Assembly (NCBI GenBank): GCA_965247245.1
Contig: CBDFGV010000003.1
Span: 2,294,001 to 2,358,000, forward strand
Direction of reading: 5' to 3'
Origin: Tectiglobus sp965247245
Lineage (GTDB): Bacteria; Pseudomonadota; Alphaproteobacteria; Rhizobiales; Hyphomicrobiaceae
Length of the DNA: 64,000 nt
Position 1 is the stretch's first letter, and the number at the start of each line of letters is the position of its first letter. The notes under the pieces were generated by a model. The model saw nothing but the letters and a program-made list of their open reading frames with translations. It had not been told where the DNA came from and searched no databases. Shown here piece after piece: positions 16,182 through 24,963 of this stretch. A program made the position numbers and the translations under genes.

Positions 16182-17510
16182 GTGGAAGTGTTGGAAGCAG
16201 CTAGCCGGTTTGTCCTTGGGCCATCGGTCCGGGCCGATTTGCCCAAACGTGTCCAAGATGACATTGCGAAACGCCAAAATGAGGCTGAAAGACTCATCGG
16301 GTGGACGCAGTTGTTGCTCGTGAGTCTCATGGGGTTGCTTTGGTTCGCTTCTCCCGCTCCGTTACCGTCAGTCAAATTCGAACCAGTCCCTTGGGTGCTA
16401 GGGATATACGGAAGCTTCACACTTGTTCGACTGATCGCATCGTATAGGACGAGAATGCCATTCTGGCTTCTCACTCTGTCAATCATTATGGATGTTGCGC
16501 TTCTGATGAGCTTGATATGGAGTTTTCATTTGCAGTACTCCCAACCACCCAGCTTCTATTTGAAAGCGCCCACTGTCTTTTATGTTTTCATTTTTATAGC
16601 CTTGAGAGCTTTGAGATTTGAGCCGCGATACATATTGATGACAGGGCTTGCATCAATGGTGGGTTGGCTCGTGTTAATGGCATATGTCGTTCTCTCCGAT
16701 CCAAATGACCGCATGATTACGAGGGACTTTATTGAATACATGACGTCCAACGCCATACTCATTGGTGCGGAGATAGACAAGCTGGTTGCCATCGGCCTCG
16801 TAACAATCATTCTTTCGATTGCGACCGAACGAGCAAGAAGATCATTCATACGCGCTGTCGATGCGGGCACTGCTGCAACAGAGCTGTCTCGCTTTGTTTC
16901 GCCGGAAGTAGCGGCTCGAATTACTAGGGCCGACAAGGCACTTCAGCCAGGGGATGGCGAGCAGAGAACGGCGACAGTCTTGTTCACGGATATCGAGGGA
17001 TTCTCTTCCGTTTCGGAAAAACTGGCGCCAGCTGAACTGGCGAACACGCTCAATGATTACTTCGGCCACCTCAGCTCAATAGTGACGAAGCACAACGGTG
17101 TCATTACCCACTTTAATGGTGACGCCATGTTGGTGACTTTCAATGCTGTCTCTTCTGAGCCGGACCATGCGAGCAGCGCGCTCAAATGTGCTGGGGAGAT
17201 CGTCAGGAGTTGCAAGGAAAACAGATTTGGTAAGGGGGAAGTCCTCAGGACACGTTGTGGAATAAACACCGGGGAGGTGCTGCTGGGAGTTGTTGGTTCA
17301 AAAGACCGGATGGATTTTACCGTACATGGCGATAACGTCACCCTTGCCGCACGCCTCGAACAGCTCAACAAAGATTACGGAACCTATATTCTCATCGCAG
17401 CTTCGACGAAAACCCATTGCAAGAACCAGAGCATCTTCCGAAAGATCGGCACAGTTACTGTTCGCGGCCGTGCAGCCCCAACAGATGTCTTCACCCTGAA
17501 CAACTTATAA
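16182..17510 (+). CDS. Membrane-bound class III adenylate/guanylate cyclase
   Basis: A 442-residue cyclase making cAMP (or cGMP). An N-terminal membrane domain of about six helices (residues 40-215) precedes the catalytic domain. Metal-binding aspartates are Asp270 (LFTDIEGFS) and Asp314 (HFNGDAM). The transition-state arginine is Arg391 in GDNVTLAARLE, but the usual asparagine four residues before it is Thr387. The membrane part resembles those of other rhizobial cyclases rather than a known sensor domain, so the signal is unknown. It stands alone on its strand. Confidence 0.87.
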   Translation: MEVLEAASRFVLGPSVRADLPKRVQDDIAKRQNEAERLIGWTQLLLVSLMGLLWFASPAPLPSVKFEPVPWVLGIYGSFTLVRLIASYRTRMPFWLLTLSIIMDVALLMSLIWSFHLQYSQPPSFYLKAPTVFYVFIFIALRALRFEPRYILMTGLASMVGWLVLMAYVVLSDPNDRMITRDFIEYMTSNAILIGAEIDKLVAIGLVTIILSIATERARRSFIRAVDAGTAATELSRFVSPEVAARITRADKALQPGDGEQRTATVLFTDIEGFSSVSEKLAPAELANTLNDYFGHLSSIVTKHNGVITHFNGDAMLVTFNAVSSEPDHASSALKCAGEIVRSCKENRFGKGEVLRTRCGINTGEVLLGVVGSKDRMDFTVHGDNVTLAARLEQLNKDYGTYILIAASTKTHCKNQSIFRKIGTVTVRGRAAPTDVFTLNNL

Positions 17511-17594
17511 AGACGCATCAATGGTGTTTTCAGACCGTGCAAGTGTGCTTCCACGATTGGACCATGCAGCTCCTGCGAGCGAATGTCCACTTGA

Positions 17595-17697
17595 TGGACC
17601 TTGCGGATATGGCACGCTGCTGACAGTCGGTAAGCTGGTGCGCTCGGTGCATCAAAGCAAGCAGCCGCACACCAAGTCAGCTTTGCTCAATTGACGG
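17595..17697 (+). repeat. 103-nt intergenic repeat, copy B
   Basis: Begins with the same 37 bases as the copy at 12421, then retains AAGCTGGTGCGC and CACCAAGTCAGCTTTG. It lies between the cyclase stop and the convergent potassium-channel gene. See the copy at 12421 for the fold. Confidence 0.8.
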
Positions 17698-17749
17698 GCA
17701 CTGTTAGCTTGTTTCGTATACTCAGTTGGATTGCAAAATTCAACGGAAA

Positions 17750-18844
17750 CTAGGCTGGCACAGATTCAGCGGCCTTACTGCTGAAAACATCATTCCAATC
17801 GACAGAGCTTGCCGTCAATCTCTTATCTGCAATGTAGAACAATGTATCACCTGGTTTAATCAGACTATCATCAGCGCAGTTCAGTTTTACTTCTCGTGAC
17901 TGTCCGTGTCGCACGCCGACTAGCGTGATGCGATACCGCTGGCGCATAACATGCAACAGCTCGGCATATGTGCTACGCCGCATTTCATCCGGCACAACAA
18001 GCGAGAACGCCGTGCTTGGTGTTTCCGTAGAGAACAGCGCTTCAGCCATACTTGATGCACCGGGGTCGCGAGAGGCACGAACCATCAGTTCCTCAGACAT
18101 TGACCCAATAACCTCGATGCCTGGGTACTGTCGCCTAACAAGAGCTGCAGATCGTTCGTCGTCGAAGAAAGAAACGATGTGCGCCGTGTCCACCTCTGCG
18201 ACGACGGCCAATGTGGCAGCCAACGTTTCGTCATCATCTTGGCCTCGCACCACGATCGTCTTGGCGTGCTCAATGCCAGCGCGTTGAAGCTCTGACGGGA
18301 TCGACAGTGCATCGACGCGGACGTAGTCTGCAAGCAAAGGGAGTGGGTTGTGCTCCAAAGACTTTGCGACCAGAACCATGCGGTCTCCGTCGGGCTGATC
18401 ATCCGCCAACAATTCAATCAATCGTCTTGTGCGTCCGCCTTGCCAACCAAGCACTACTGTATGACCACTGCGGTCAGCATAGCTACCAAATCCTTGCATT
18501 CGAGCTCTCCACAGATTTGCCAGATCACCAAGCCCTCGACCTAAGACGGCAGTGAACAGCGCTATAGCTCCTGGCATAACGAATGCCATTGTAATGAGGC
18601 GGCCTATGTCGTTGTCAGGCGTCAGGTCGCCATAACCAACCGTTGTTGCGGTGGTGACGTAGAAGTAAACGAACCTCAAAGCGCTTTCTGTCAGTGAGGT
18701 TTCGCTGGCAGCGGTGAGCAACATGAAGCAAACCGCGAGGTGTGACAGTCCAATAACGAGAAGCCCGACCCACGACAGCTGAGTGATCGCAACGTAGGCG
18801 CGTCTTAATATGATCTCTAGGACCGGCAATTTATTAGCCAGCAA
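17750..18844 (-). CDS. Potassium channel with RCK/TrkA-N domain
   Basis: A 364-residue ion channel. Two transmembrane helices flank a pore loop with the K+ selectivity filter TTVGYGD (residues 67-73). A cytoplasmic Rossmann-type RCK domain follows (VVLGWQGGRTRRLIELLADD at about 131-150) and then a C-terminal ligand-binding part. Channels of this plan gate K+ flux in response to nucleotides or ions. The bulky LGWQGG turn replaces the usual GxGxxG, so nucleotide binding may be altered. Apparently monocistronic; it converges with the cyclase gene. Confidence 0.87.
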   Translation of the reverse strand: MLANKLPVLEIILRRAYVAITQLSWVGLLVIGLSHLAVCFMLLTAASETSLTESALRFVYFYVTTATTVGYGDLTPDNDIGRLITMAFVMPGAIALFTAVLGRGLGDLANLWRARMQGFGSYADRSGHTVVLGWQGGRTRRLIELLADDQPDGDRMVLVAKSLEHNPLPLLADYVRVDALSIPSELQRAGIEHAKTIVVRGQDDDETLAATLAVVAEVDTAHIVSFFDDERSAALVRRQYPGIEVIGSMSEELMVRASRDPGASSMAEALFSTETPSTAFSLVVPDEMRRSTYAELLHVMRQRYRITLVGVRHGQSREVKLNCADDSLIKPGDTLFYIADKRLTASSVDWNDVFSSKAAESVPA

Positions 18845-19079
18845 ACACTGATCATTTGACCGATATCCCTGTCTGAATATCCGCGCCCGAGATGCTGACC
18901 TCCTCTCTTGCGATATGTCTCGTAGCTTCGCACACGATCAATCATGGCTTTCCAACACTGCGCCTTATCACTGCTCTTCTGTGGCACCTAGTGTGGACTG
19001 GCGTCTACTTCTAATCAGTTTGAGGCAAGTTACTGATCAGGAATTCCGATTAGTGAAGCCAAGGTCGGAACCCAACATC

Positions 19080-19460
19080 ATGGACACCGGTGTTTCTCCT
19101 CTTGCGAAATCAGGCGCGTTCGTCACGTCAATAGTTATGGAGACCAAAAACGTGGTTCCGACATTTACTGCCATCGTAGGCCTTATCGCATTATTTGGAC
19201 TGTCGATCCCACTAGTTCGTGTTGTCCGTCATCGGGATGAAAAGCCGTTTGCCGCTTATCTCATCTTCGTCGTGGCGTTTTCATTCTTGGCGAGTGTAAC
19301 CTTCTTCACGCTTGTCGCGTTTGCTCAACGATGGCCGGAGGTCGCCGCTGCCAGCGTAACGTTATCGCCGCTAGGGATTGTAGTGCTGAGTGTCTTGCCA
19401 GCGTTTCTGTTGGGCCTTTGGTCAGCCAGTCGGCCACCCTGCAAAAACCCAACCTTGTGA
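19080..19460 (+). CDS. Small membrane protein, function unknown
   Basis: A 126-residue protein with three hydrophobic segments (around VVPTFTAIVGLIALFGL, YLIFVVAFSFLASVTFF and SPLGIVVLSVLPAFLLGLW). No family recognised. The ATG at 19080 has a weak AAGGT-like site upstream; an internal ATG at 19137, just before the first helix, is equally possible. It lies divergent from the K+ channel gene. Coding potential is judged from hydrophobic periodicity only. Confidence 0.5.
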   Translation: MDTGVSPLAKSGAFVTSIVMETKNVVPTFTAIVGLIALFGLSIPLVRVVRHRDEKPFAAYLIFVVAFSFLASVTFFTLVAFAQRWPEVAAASVTLSPLGIVVLSVLPAFLLGLWSASRPPCKNPTL

Positions 19461-19662
19461 GATGGCGAACACCGTAGCAGAAGCAAGTGCGCCTGAAGTG
19501 CAACGCGCACATTTGATTGTCGCCAAATGCTCAACGATGTGTCGCCGGGATCGAACTTGCTGCAACGATGTGGAACAACCAACTGACATCTCAACGACAG
19601 AGCTTGCCTAGAGCCGTTTCACAACACAACAGAATTAGCCACTTCACTAGAAAGATCTGATC

Positions 19663-20115
19663 ATGACAAAATTCAAACTCAACGGGGCGGATGTTGAAAC
19701 ATTTGCGCCTCCAGGGACGCCACTGTTGATGGCAATCCGTGAGGACCTCGGTCTCATGGGAACCAAGTTTGGTTGTGGTGCTGGAATGTGCGGTGCCTGC
19801 ACGGTGCATATCGACGGCAACGCAGAGTTTTCCTGCCTCACACCAATTGAGGACGTTTCCGGACGCTCAGTGACAACGATAGAAGGCCTCGCACCGAACG
19901 GCGATCACCCACTTCAGAAGGCATGGATCGAGGAGCAAGTGCCTCAGTGTGGCTATTGCCAAAGCGGGCAGATCATGCGCGCCGCCGACCTCCTCAGCAA
20001 GTACCCAAGTCCAAGTCGCGAGGAAATTCGCGAGGCAATGCGCCAGAATCTCTGCCGTTGCGGAACTTACCTACGCATTGAACGAGCAGTCGAACGGGCC
20101 GCAAAGGAGGCATGA
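19663..20115 (+). CDS. iorA: Isoquinoline 1-oxidoreductase-type 2Fe-2S subunit
   Basis: Small subunit of a xanthine-oxidase-family molybdenum hydroxylase, 150 residues. It has the two expected clusters: a plant-type [2Fe-2S] site (CGAGMCGACTVHIDG ... FSC) and a helical site (CGYCQSGQIM ... LCRCGTY). It passes electrons from the Mo site to an external acceptor, usually cytochrome c or the respiratory chain in the IorAB type. Its stop overlaps the start of the large subunit by four bases. The substrate (N-heterocycle or aldehyde) cannot be read from sequence. Confidence 0.9.
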   Translation: MTKFKLNGADVETFAPPGTPLLMAIREDLGLMGTKFGCGAGMCGACTVHIDGNAEFSCLTPIEDVSGRSVTTIEGLAPNGDHPLQKAWIEEQVPQCGYCQSGQIMRAADLLSKYPSPSREEIREAMRQNLCRCGTYLRIERAVERAAKEA

Positions 20116-22355
20116 CGATGACACTGACATCTTCGACACGCTCATCTATTGCTCCGCATGATGCGAAAAGTGCCGGCCTTACACGACGCAGTTTTCTGGG
20201 CAGCCTTGCGGGTGTTTCGTTCGCCATCGGATCGGCTGGTATCAGCGGCATCGCATTCGCCACTGGAACCAGCGCAGCACAAGGCGTCTCGCCTAATGCT
20301 TGGCTCACAATTCATGCGAATGGGAATATCGACATCGTATTCCCTTCGACCGAAATGGGACAGGGGAGCTCGACATCCTTGCCGCTTATGTTGGCAGAAG
20401 AGCTGGACGCCGATTGGGAACGCGTCCGCGTCCAACAACTGCATTCCGATGACCGCCGGTTTGGCAATCGCATCTTTGGCGGGTTTCTATATACGGCCGG
20501 AAGCTCAGGCGTCTACTCCTACATGTCGCCTATGCGTCGAGCTGGAGCGCAGGCCAGGCTCATGCTCATTGCGACGGCCGCTAAGATCTGGTCCGTGAGT
20601 CCTACGTCTCTCAAAACTGAGCCAGGTCGGGTCGTAAACCCGGTAGCAGGCAAGAGCCTATCCTACGGCGAGCTCGCCTCTGATACGCGCTTCGTCAAGG
20701 ACGTCCCAGAAATCACGGATAGCGACCTTAAGCCAGACACCGAATTTCGCCTTATTGGAAAAGACATTCCGCGCGTCGACATCCCGGCAAAGTCGCGCGG
20801 CGAAGCCACTTACGCAATCGATGTGCGTGTTCCCAATATGCTCTATGTCTCTGTATTGCGGGCACCTGTCGAAGACGAGACACCGATCAAGATCAACGAC
20901 ACGGCAGCTCGCGCCGTGGATGGCTTTGTTGAAATCGTCACTCTGCCAGACGGAATCGCTGTTGTTGCAGAAACCATGTGGGCTGCATTCCAGGCGCGCG
21001 ACGAACTGAATGTTGACTGGTCGACGAAGTCACCGATGCGAAAGGCCAACAGTTCGACGGACCTGGAATCCTACGCGACTGAGGTCGAAACCAACAAAGA
21101 CGGCGCCATTTGGCACGCGAAAGGCGATGCGAAAGGCAAGATTGCGACAGCAAACAAGCGATTGTCTCATACTTATCGTTCCGACTACGCCTATCATGCG
21201 CAGCTCGAGCCAATGGCCGTCGTTGCTTCTGTGACGGAAGACGGCAAAGGTGCCGAAGTTTGGGCTGGCACACAGACGCAGAGTTGGACGACAGCAACGG
21301 TCGCCGAGGTTCTCAAGACGACACCGGACCGTATCAAACTCAACATGATGACGATGGGCGGCTCATTTGGTCGGCGGACCGCGTTGATGCAGGAGTATGT
21401 TCGCGATGCCCTGCTCGCATCGCGCGCAGTGAAACGCCCGGTTAAAGTCGTCTGGACCCGCGAAGATGATCTGAAGTTCGGCTGGTTCCGTCCTGCAGCA
21501 GCGCAACGCCTTGAGGGCGGGCTGGACGAAAAAGGTCAGGTAACCGGCTGGCATCATCGTGTTGCGACGCCATCCGTGATCGCATACTTCAACCCTCGCC
21601 GGTGGGAGCAAGTCGCGCCTAAGGACATCATTTCGATGCGTGGCTCCGACAACAAGTTCTATGACTTCGACGACCTTCTCGCCGAGCACGTCATCACAGA
21701 ACGTCGAGCCCGGGTTATTCCGTGGCGGGCAATAGGTGCCAGCTACACGGCGTTCGCAGCCGAGGCTTTTCTGGATGAGCTTGCAAGCGAAGCCGGAAGG
21801 GATCCGCTGGAGTTGAGGCTTGCTCACACCAAAAAGAACCCAAGCGGCCAACGTCTCTTGAAGCGTGTTGCGGACATGGCGAACTGGTCGACGCCGCGCA
21901 CAGATACAGCTCTCGGACTGGCTTATGCCGGCTACGGTAATGCGCAAGCAGCCGGCATCGCAGAGATTAGGCTGAACCGCGATACGGGTGAGATCCAAGT
22001 CGTCAGATTCTGGGCAGCGATTGATGCCGGGATGATTGTAGCGCCAGACAACGCTATGAACCAAATCGAAGGCGGTATCATCTATGGCCTCAGCAGCGCT
22101 CTCAAAGAGAGAGTCACGATTGTAGATGGTGAGGTTGAGCAGAGTAATTTCTATGATTACGAAATCTTGCGTGCTGATCAGGTGCCGGACGTAGAGGTCA
22201 GTCTGTTCCGCGATGGCAAGACACCGTTGCAAGTTGGAGAAGTAGGCACGCCTATGGTGGCCCCAGCCATTGCGAATGCGTTTGCACGGCTGACAGGAAG
22301 ACGCCTTCGACACATGCCCTTCACGCCCGATCGCGTTTTGACGGCACTTGCGTAG
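20112..22355 (+). CDS. iorB: Isoquinoline 1-oxidoreductase-type molybdopterin subunit
   Basis: Large catalytic subunit, 747 residues, with a twin-arginine signal (LTRRSFLGSLAGVSFAIG, residues 24-41), so the folded holoenzyme is exported. Mo-cofactor features include ANGNIDIVFPSTEMGQGSST near the start, GGSFGRR around 415 and the glutamate-bearing C-terminal segment (LQVGEVGTPMVAPAIANA). It is a two-subunit enzyme with iorA; no FAD subunit is present, as in IorAB and some aldehyde dehydrogenases. Neighbouring SDRs could act on its products, but that is only proximity. Confidence 0.9.
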   Translation: MTMTLTSSTRSSIAPHDAKSAGLTRRSFLGSLAGVSFAIGSAGISGIAFATGTSAAQGVSPNAWLTIHANGNIDIVFPSTEMGQGSSTSLPLMLAEELDADWERVRVQQLHSDDRRFGNRIFGGFLYTAGSSGVYSYMSPMRRAGAQARLMLIATAAKIWSVSPTSLKTEPGRVVNPVAGKSLSYGELASDTRFVKDVPEITDSDLKPDTEFRLIGKDIPRVDIPAKSRGEATYAIDVRVPNMLYVSVLRAPVEDETPIKINDTAARAVDGFVEIVTLPDGIAVVAETMWAAFQARDELNVDWSTKSPMRKANSSTDLESYATEVETNKDGAIWHAKGDAKGKIATANKRLSHTYRSDYAYHAQLEPMAVVASVTEDGKGAEVWAGTQTQSWTTATVAEVLKTTPDRIKLNMMTMGGSFGRRTALMQEYVRDALLASRAVKRPVKVVWTREDDLKFGWFRPAAAQRLEGGLDEKGQVTGWHHRVATPSVIAYFNPRRWEQVAPKDIISMRGSDNKFYDFDDLLAEHVITERRARVIPWRAIGASYTAFAAEAFLDELASEAGRDPLELRLAHTKKNPSGQRLLKRVADMANWSTPRTDTALGLAYAGYGNAQAAGIAEIRLNRDTGEIQVVRFWAAIDAGMIVAPDNAMNQIEGGIIYGLSSALKERVTIVDGEVEQSNFYDYEILRADQVPDVEVSLFRDGKTPLQVGEVGTPMVAPAIANAFARLTGRRLRHMPFTPDRVLTALA

Positions 22356-22500
22356 GTCACCTAGCAGCGGAGGAGAGGAATACGGTGAGCCCCGATAGCA
22401 CTTGATCGGTTCAGGTTCTTGAAGCGCTCATCTTCTGTATTGGAGTAATCGGGTCACTGCTTGCCTCGGGTACTGGTCGGTCAGCAACATGTCTGCACGT

Positions 22501-22603
22501 TGGACTCTGCTGATATCTCGCTTGGCTGAACGTTGGTAGGTTGGAGTCACGCGTGCGGCGCACTCAGCCACGGAGCACCAGGTCAGCTTAGATTAATAGC
22601 TAA
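22501..22603 (+). repeat. 103-nt intergenic repeat, copy C (degenerate)
   Basis: Starts TGGACTCTGCTGATATCTCG and ends with GGAGCACCAGGTCAGCTTAG, matching the head and the conserved CACCA.GTCAGC tail of the copies at 12421 and 17595 at the same spacing. It lies between iorB and the convergent fasciclin gene. Confidence 0.6.
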
Positions 22604-22618
22604 CGATCTCGAAGCTGG

Positions 22619-23281
22619 TTATACGCCAGGAGCACGCTGACGTTGATCTGAAATGACTGCATCCACGATGTGCATAACCCCGTTCGCAGCTAACACATCG
22701 GAATCGGTTATGCGTGACCTTCCAATGCGAATTCCGCTGCGGCCGTCAACAAGAATTTTGGAACCAGAAAGTGAAGTCAGTTCGGATCGTCGGCCGGCCA
22801 ATTGCTCCCAGTTAATCTCTCCAGCAACAATGTGATCTGCTATGGTTTGCCTTAGTTTCTCTCTCGCACCAGGATCAGATTGTAAGCCGAGTGATCCAAG
22901 GTTGGCAGCAAGAATGGCCTGATCCGTTGGAGCGAATATCGTGAAGGGTCCAGCGGCTTCGATTTCCCGCAATAATCCTGACGCCTCAATCAACGATCCG
23001 AAACGCCGAAGCTTCTCATAGTCTCCAATCACAACCGCGAGTGTCTTGCCCTGACTTCTCAATTCAGCGCGGAGGTCCTGAAGTGGCACCTCTTCGCAGT
23101 CATCAGCTTCGAAAAAGTAGTCCGGGCAATGCGCAAAGTCAGCCGGTATCGGATCGGTTGCATTTGTTCGATCAACCACTACCAAGGCACGTGGACTAGC
23201 CGACAGTCCTGAGTTGATTACTAGAAAACAAGCGATAAGCGCAGTTGCCAGTGTTCGTGGGTTTTGCATATCCGTTCTCAC
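22619..23281 (-). CDS. Secreted fasciclin (FAS1) domain protein
   Basis: A 220-residue protein with a signal peptide (about 1-28) and one FAS1 domain. Landmarks are LIEASGLLREIEAAGPFTIF followed by APTDQAI, then LRQTIADHIVAGEI, and the closing NGVMHIVDAVI. A Cys-containing insert (HCPDYFFEADDCEEV) precedes the domain. FAS1 proteins are extracytoplasmic adhesion or ligand-binding modules. It is on the same strand as the two SDR genes upstream but separated by 38 bases, so it may be the last gene of that transcript. Confidence 0.85.
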   Translation of the reverse strand: MRTDMQNPRTLATALIACFLVINSGLSASPRALVVVDRTNATDPIPADFAHCPDYFFEADDCEEVPLQDLRAELRSQGKTLAVVIGDYEKLRRFGSLIEASGLLREIEAAGPFTIFAPTDQAILAANLGSLGLQSDPGAREKLRQTIADHIVAGEINWEQLAGRRSELTSLSGSKILVDGRSGIRIGRSRITDSDVLAANGVMHIVDAVISDQRQRAPGV

Positions 23282-23319
23282 TCGTTGGAATTTGAACCTG
23301 CTATGGCGAGGTTACCTAG

Positions 23320-24075
23320 CTACGTCACTGCAGCTCCGTTGATGTGCAGCGTTTGTCCGTTGCAGTACGCTCCGCCGTCTGATGCGAGATAACTCACTGT
23401 TGCAGCGATTTCCTCGGCTTTGCCAAGCCTGCCGGCAGGCACACGAGAGCATTGTTCCGCAATGTGAGACGCCAATGCCGGATCGTCATACGCCCCAGAA
23501 ATCGGGCCTGGTGAAATGACATTCGCAGTAACGCCGTCGACCGCAAACTCGCGGGCAATTGCCTTTGTCAATCCTACAACACCATGTTTCGAAGCAGATA
23601 CGTGAGCGCGTTGATTGTAGCCCGAGATCGCATTCATCCCGGCGAAATTGACTATGCGGCCCCACTTGCGTTTCCGCATGTCTCCGACAAATGCTTGGCA
23701 CAGCACAAATGGCGCTGTTAGGTTAACGTCTAATACGCGATGCCAATCGTCAAGGGTGAGATCTTCGAAATTCTTCTCAGGTCGGATTGCGACAGTGTTA
23801 ATGACTGCATCAATCGAACCAAACGCGGTTCTAGCATTGTCGATAAGTAATTCGCATCCAGTCCTAGTTAAAAGATCTGCAACACAAAACGCAGTCATTG
23901 AGCTGGGTGCGGCGACAGCGATTTCTTCGACTACAGACTTGCATTTGGACAGGTCTGATCCACCGTGAACCAGAATGTTGAAGCCATCTTTCGCTAGTTT
24001 GATTGCGCATGCTCGGCCAATGTTTTGCCCTGCTCCAGTGACAATGGCTGTACGGGAAGAGTGCTTGATCATCAT
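23320..24075 (-). CDS. Short-chain dehydrogenase-like protein with atypical active site
   Basis: A 251-residue SDR fold. The cofactor motif is TGAGQNIGRA (13-22) and the structural Asn118 is kept (DVNLTAPF). The catalytic Tyr of YxxxK is Val159 (HVSASK) and the usual Ser 13 residues earlier is Gly146, so the Ser-Tyr pair is absent while Lys163 remains. Several SDR clades carry AHVSA-type sequences, so this may be a subfamily trait; classical hydride transfer by this protein is doubtful. Its ATG overlaps the stop of the next SDR by four bases. Confidence 0.85.
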   Translation of the reverse strand: MMIKHSSRTAIVTGAGQNIGRACAIKLAKDGFNILVHGGSDLSKCKSVVEEIAVAAPSSMTAFCVADLLTRTGCELLIDNARTAFGSIDAVINTVAIRPEKNFEDLTLDDWHRVLDVNLTAPFVLCQAFVGDMRKRKWGRIVNFAGMNAISGYNQRAHVSASKHGVVGLTKAIAREFAVDGVTANVISPGPISGAYDDPALASHIAEQCSRVPAGRLGKAEEIAATVSYLASDGGAYCNGQTLHINGAAVT

Positions 24076-24878
24076 TTGTTTGGCTCCAGCTGCAACGAGG
24101 CGTCGGCCGAACTGCTGTCTGGCATATCGATCCAGTTGAATTGGCCAAGCCCACCGTCAACGGGCATAGTAACGCCGGTCACGTAGCTCGAGTGAGCGTC
24201 AGAGAGCAACGTGATGGCTGTTGCAGCAATCTCATCGGCTCGTCCCGCACGTTTCATCGGAATGCGTTGGCGCAATTGATCGAAGCCGTGATCCGGTTGA
24301 AACCCACCGCCGGGTACTGCCCCCGGGGCTATGGCATTGACCCTAATACCAGATGGCCCAAAGTAACGCGCAAGCTCTTGCGTAAGCATTGTCATACCGG
24401 CCTTAGCAGCCGAGTAATGCGGTAGATTGCGCGGCGTCGCCTGATGGAGCGACGAGACGAAAATGAGGCGCCCATGTGTGCCATTGGTCTGCATGGCGAG
24501 TCCGATTTCACGCGCGAGAAAAAAGCCACTGCGCACGTTCACATTCATCATTTCATCGAACGTCTCTTCTGTTACGCTTGCAACCGTATCAGTTTCGCAA
24601 CGAGGCGGGCAGGCCGAGTGAACAAACATTGTAGGCTTCAAGCTATCGGCTTTGTCGACAACTGTGCGCCAACCACTCTTGGTCGCCAGATCAGTCTCAA
24701 TGACATGTGCGCGTTGGACGCAACCCTTAATGCGATCGGCCACGGCTGTAAGACGTGAGCCATTGATATCGACGAGAGCAACATCGCAGCCCTCACCTGC
24801 AAGTCTCTCGGCAATTGCAGCGCCAATGTTTGAAGCAGCGCCAGTTACAATCGCTGTCTCATTCTCGAAGAGGCTCAT
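24072..24878 (-). CDS. Short-chain dehydrogenase/reductase
   Basis: A classical SDR of 268 residues from the ATG at 24878, chosen for its AAGGAG site; a longer frame to 25010 has no support. TGAASNIGAA is the nucleotide motif, and SSLHQATPRNLPHYSAAK carries the catalytic Ser and the YxxxK pair. Asp at the end of beta2 (ALVDINGS) points to NAD(H). It is translated just before the atypical SDR at 23320 with a four-base overlap; the two may act as a heteromeric pair. Substrate unknown. Confidence 0.88.
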   Translation of the reverse strand: MSLFENETAIVTGAASNIGAAIAERLAGEGCDVALVDINGSRLTAVADRIKGCVQRAHVIETDLATKSGWRTVVDKADSLKPTMFVHSACPPRCETDTVASVTEETFDEMMNVNVRSGFFLAREIGLAMQTNGTHGRLIFVSSLHQATPRNLPHYSAAKAGMTMLTQELARYFGPSGIRVNAIAPGAVPGGGFQPDHGFDQLRQRIPMKRAGRADEIAATAITLLSDAHSSYVTGVTMPVDGGLGQFNWIDMPDSSSADASLQLEPNK

Positions 24879-24963
24879 GGTCTCGTGCTCCTTTGTTTCA
24901 TAGGGGGCGACTGCAGCCGCAAGCCCATCGCCCCTTATTTGATCTCGCTGAACTGACGTCGTG

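Noticed and set aside
21363..22313. Minus-strand frame of 316 codons
   Set aside because: Antisense to the conserved iorB coding region, with no ribosome site or protein-like features.
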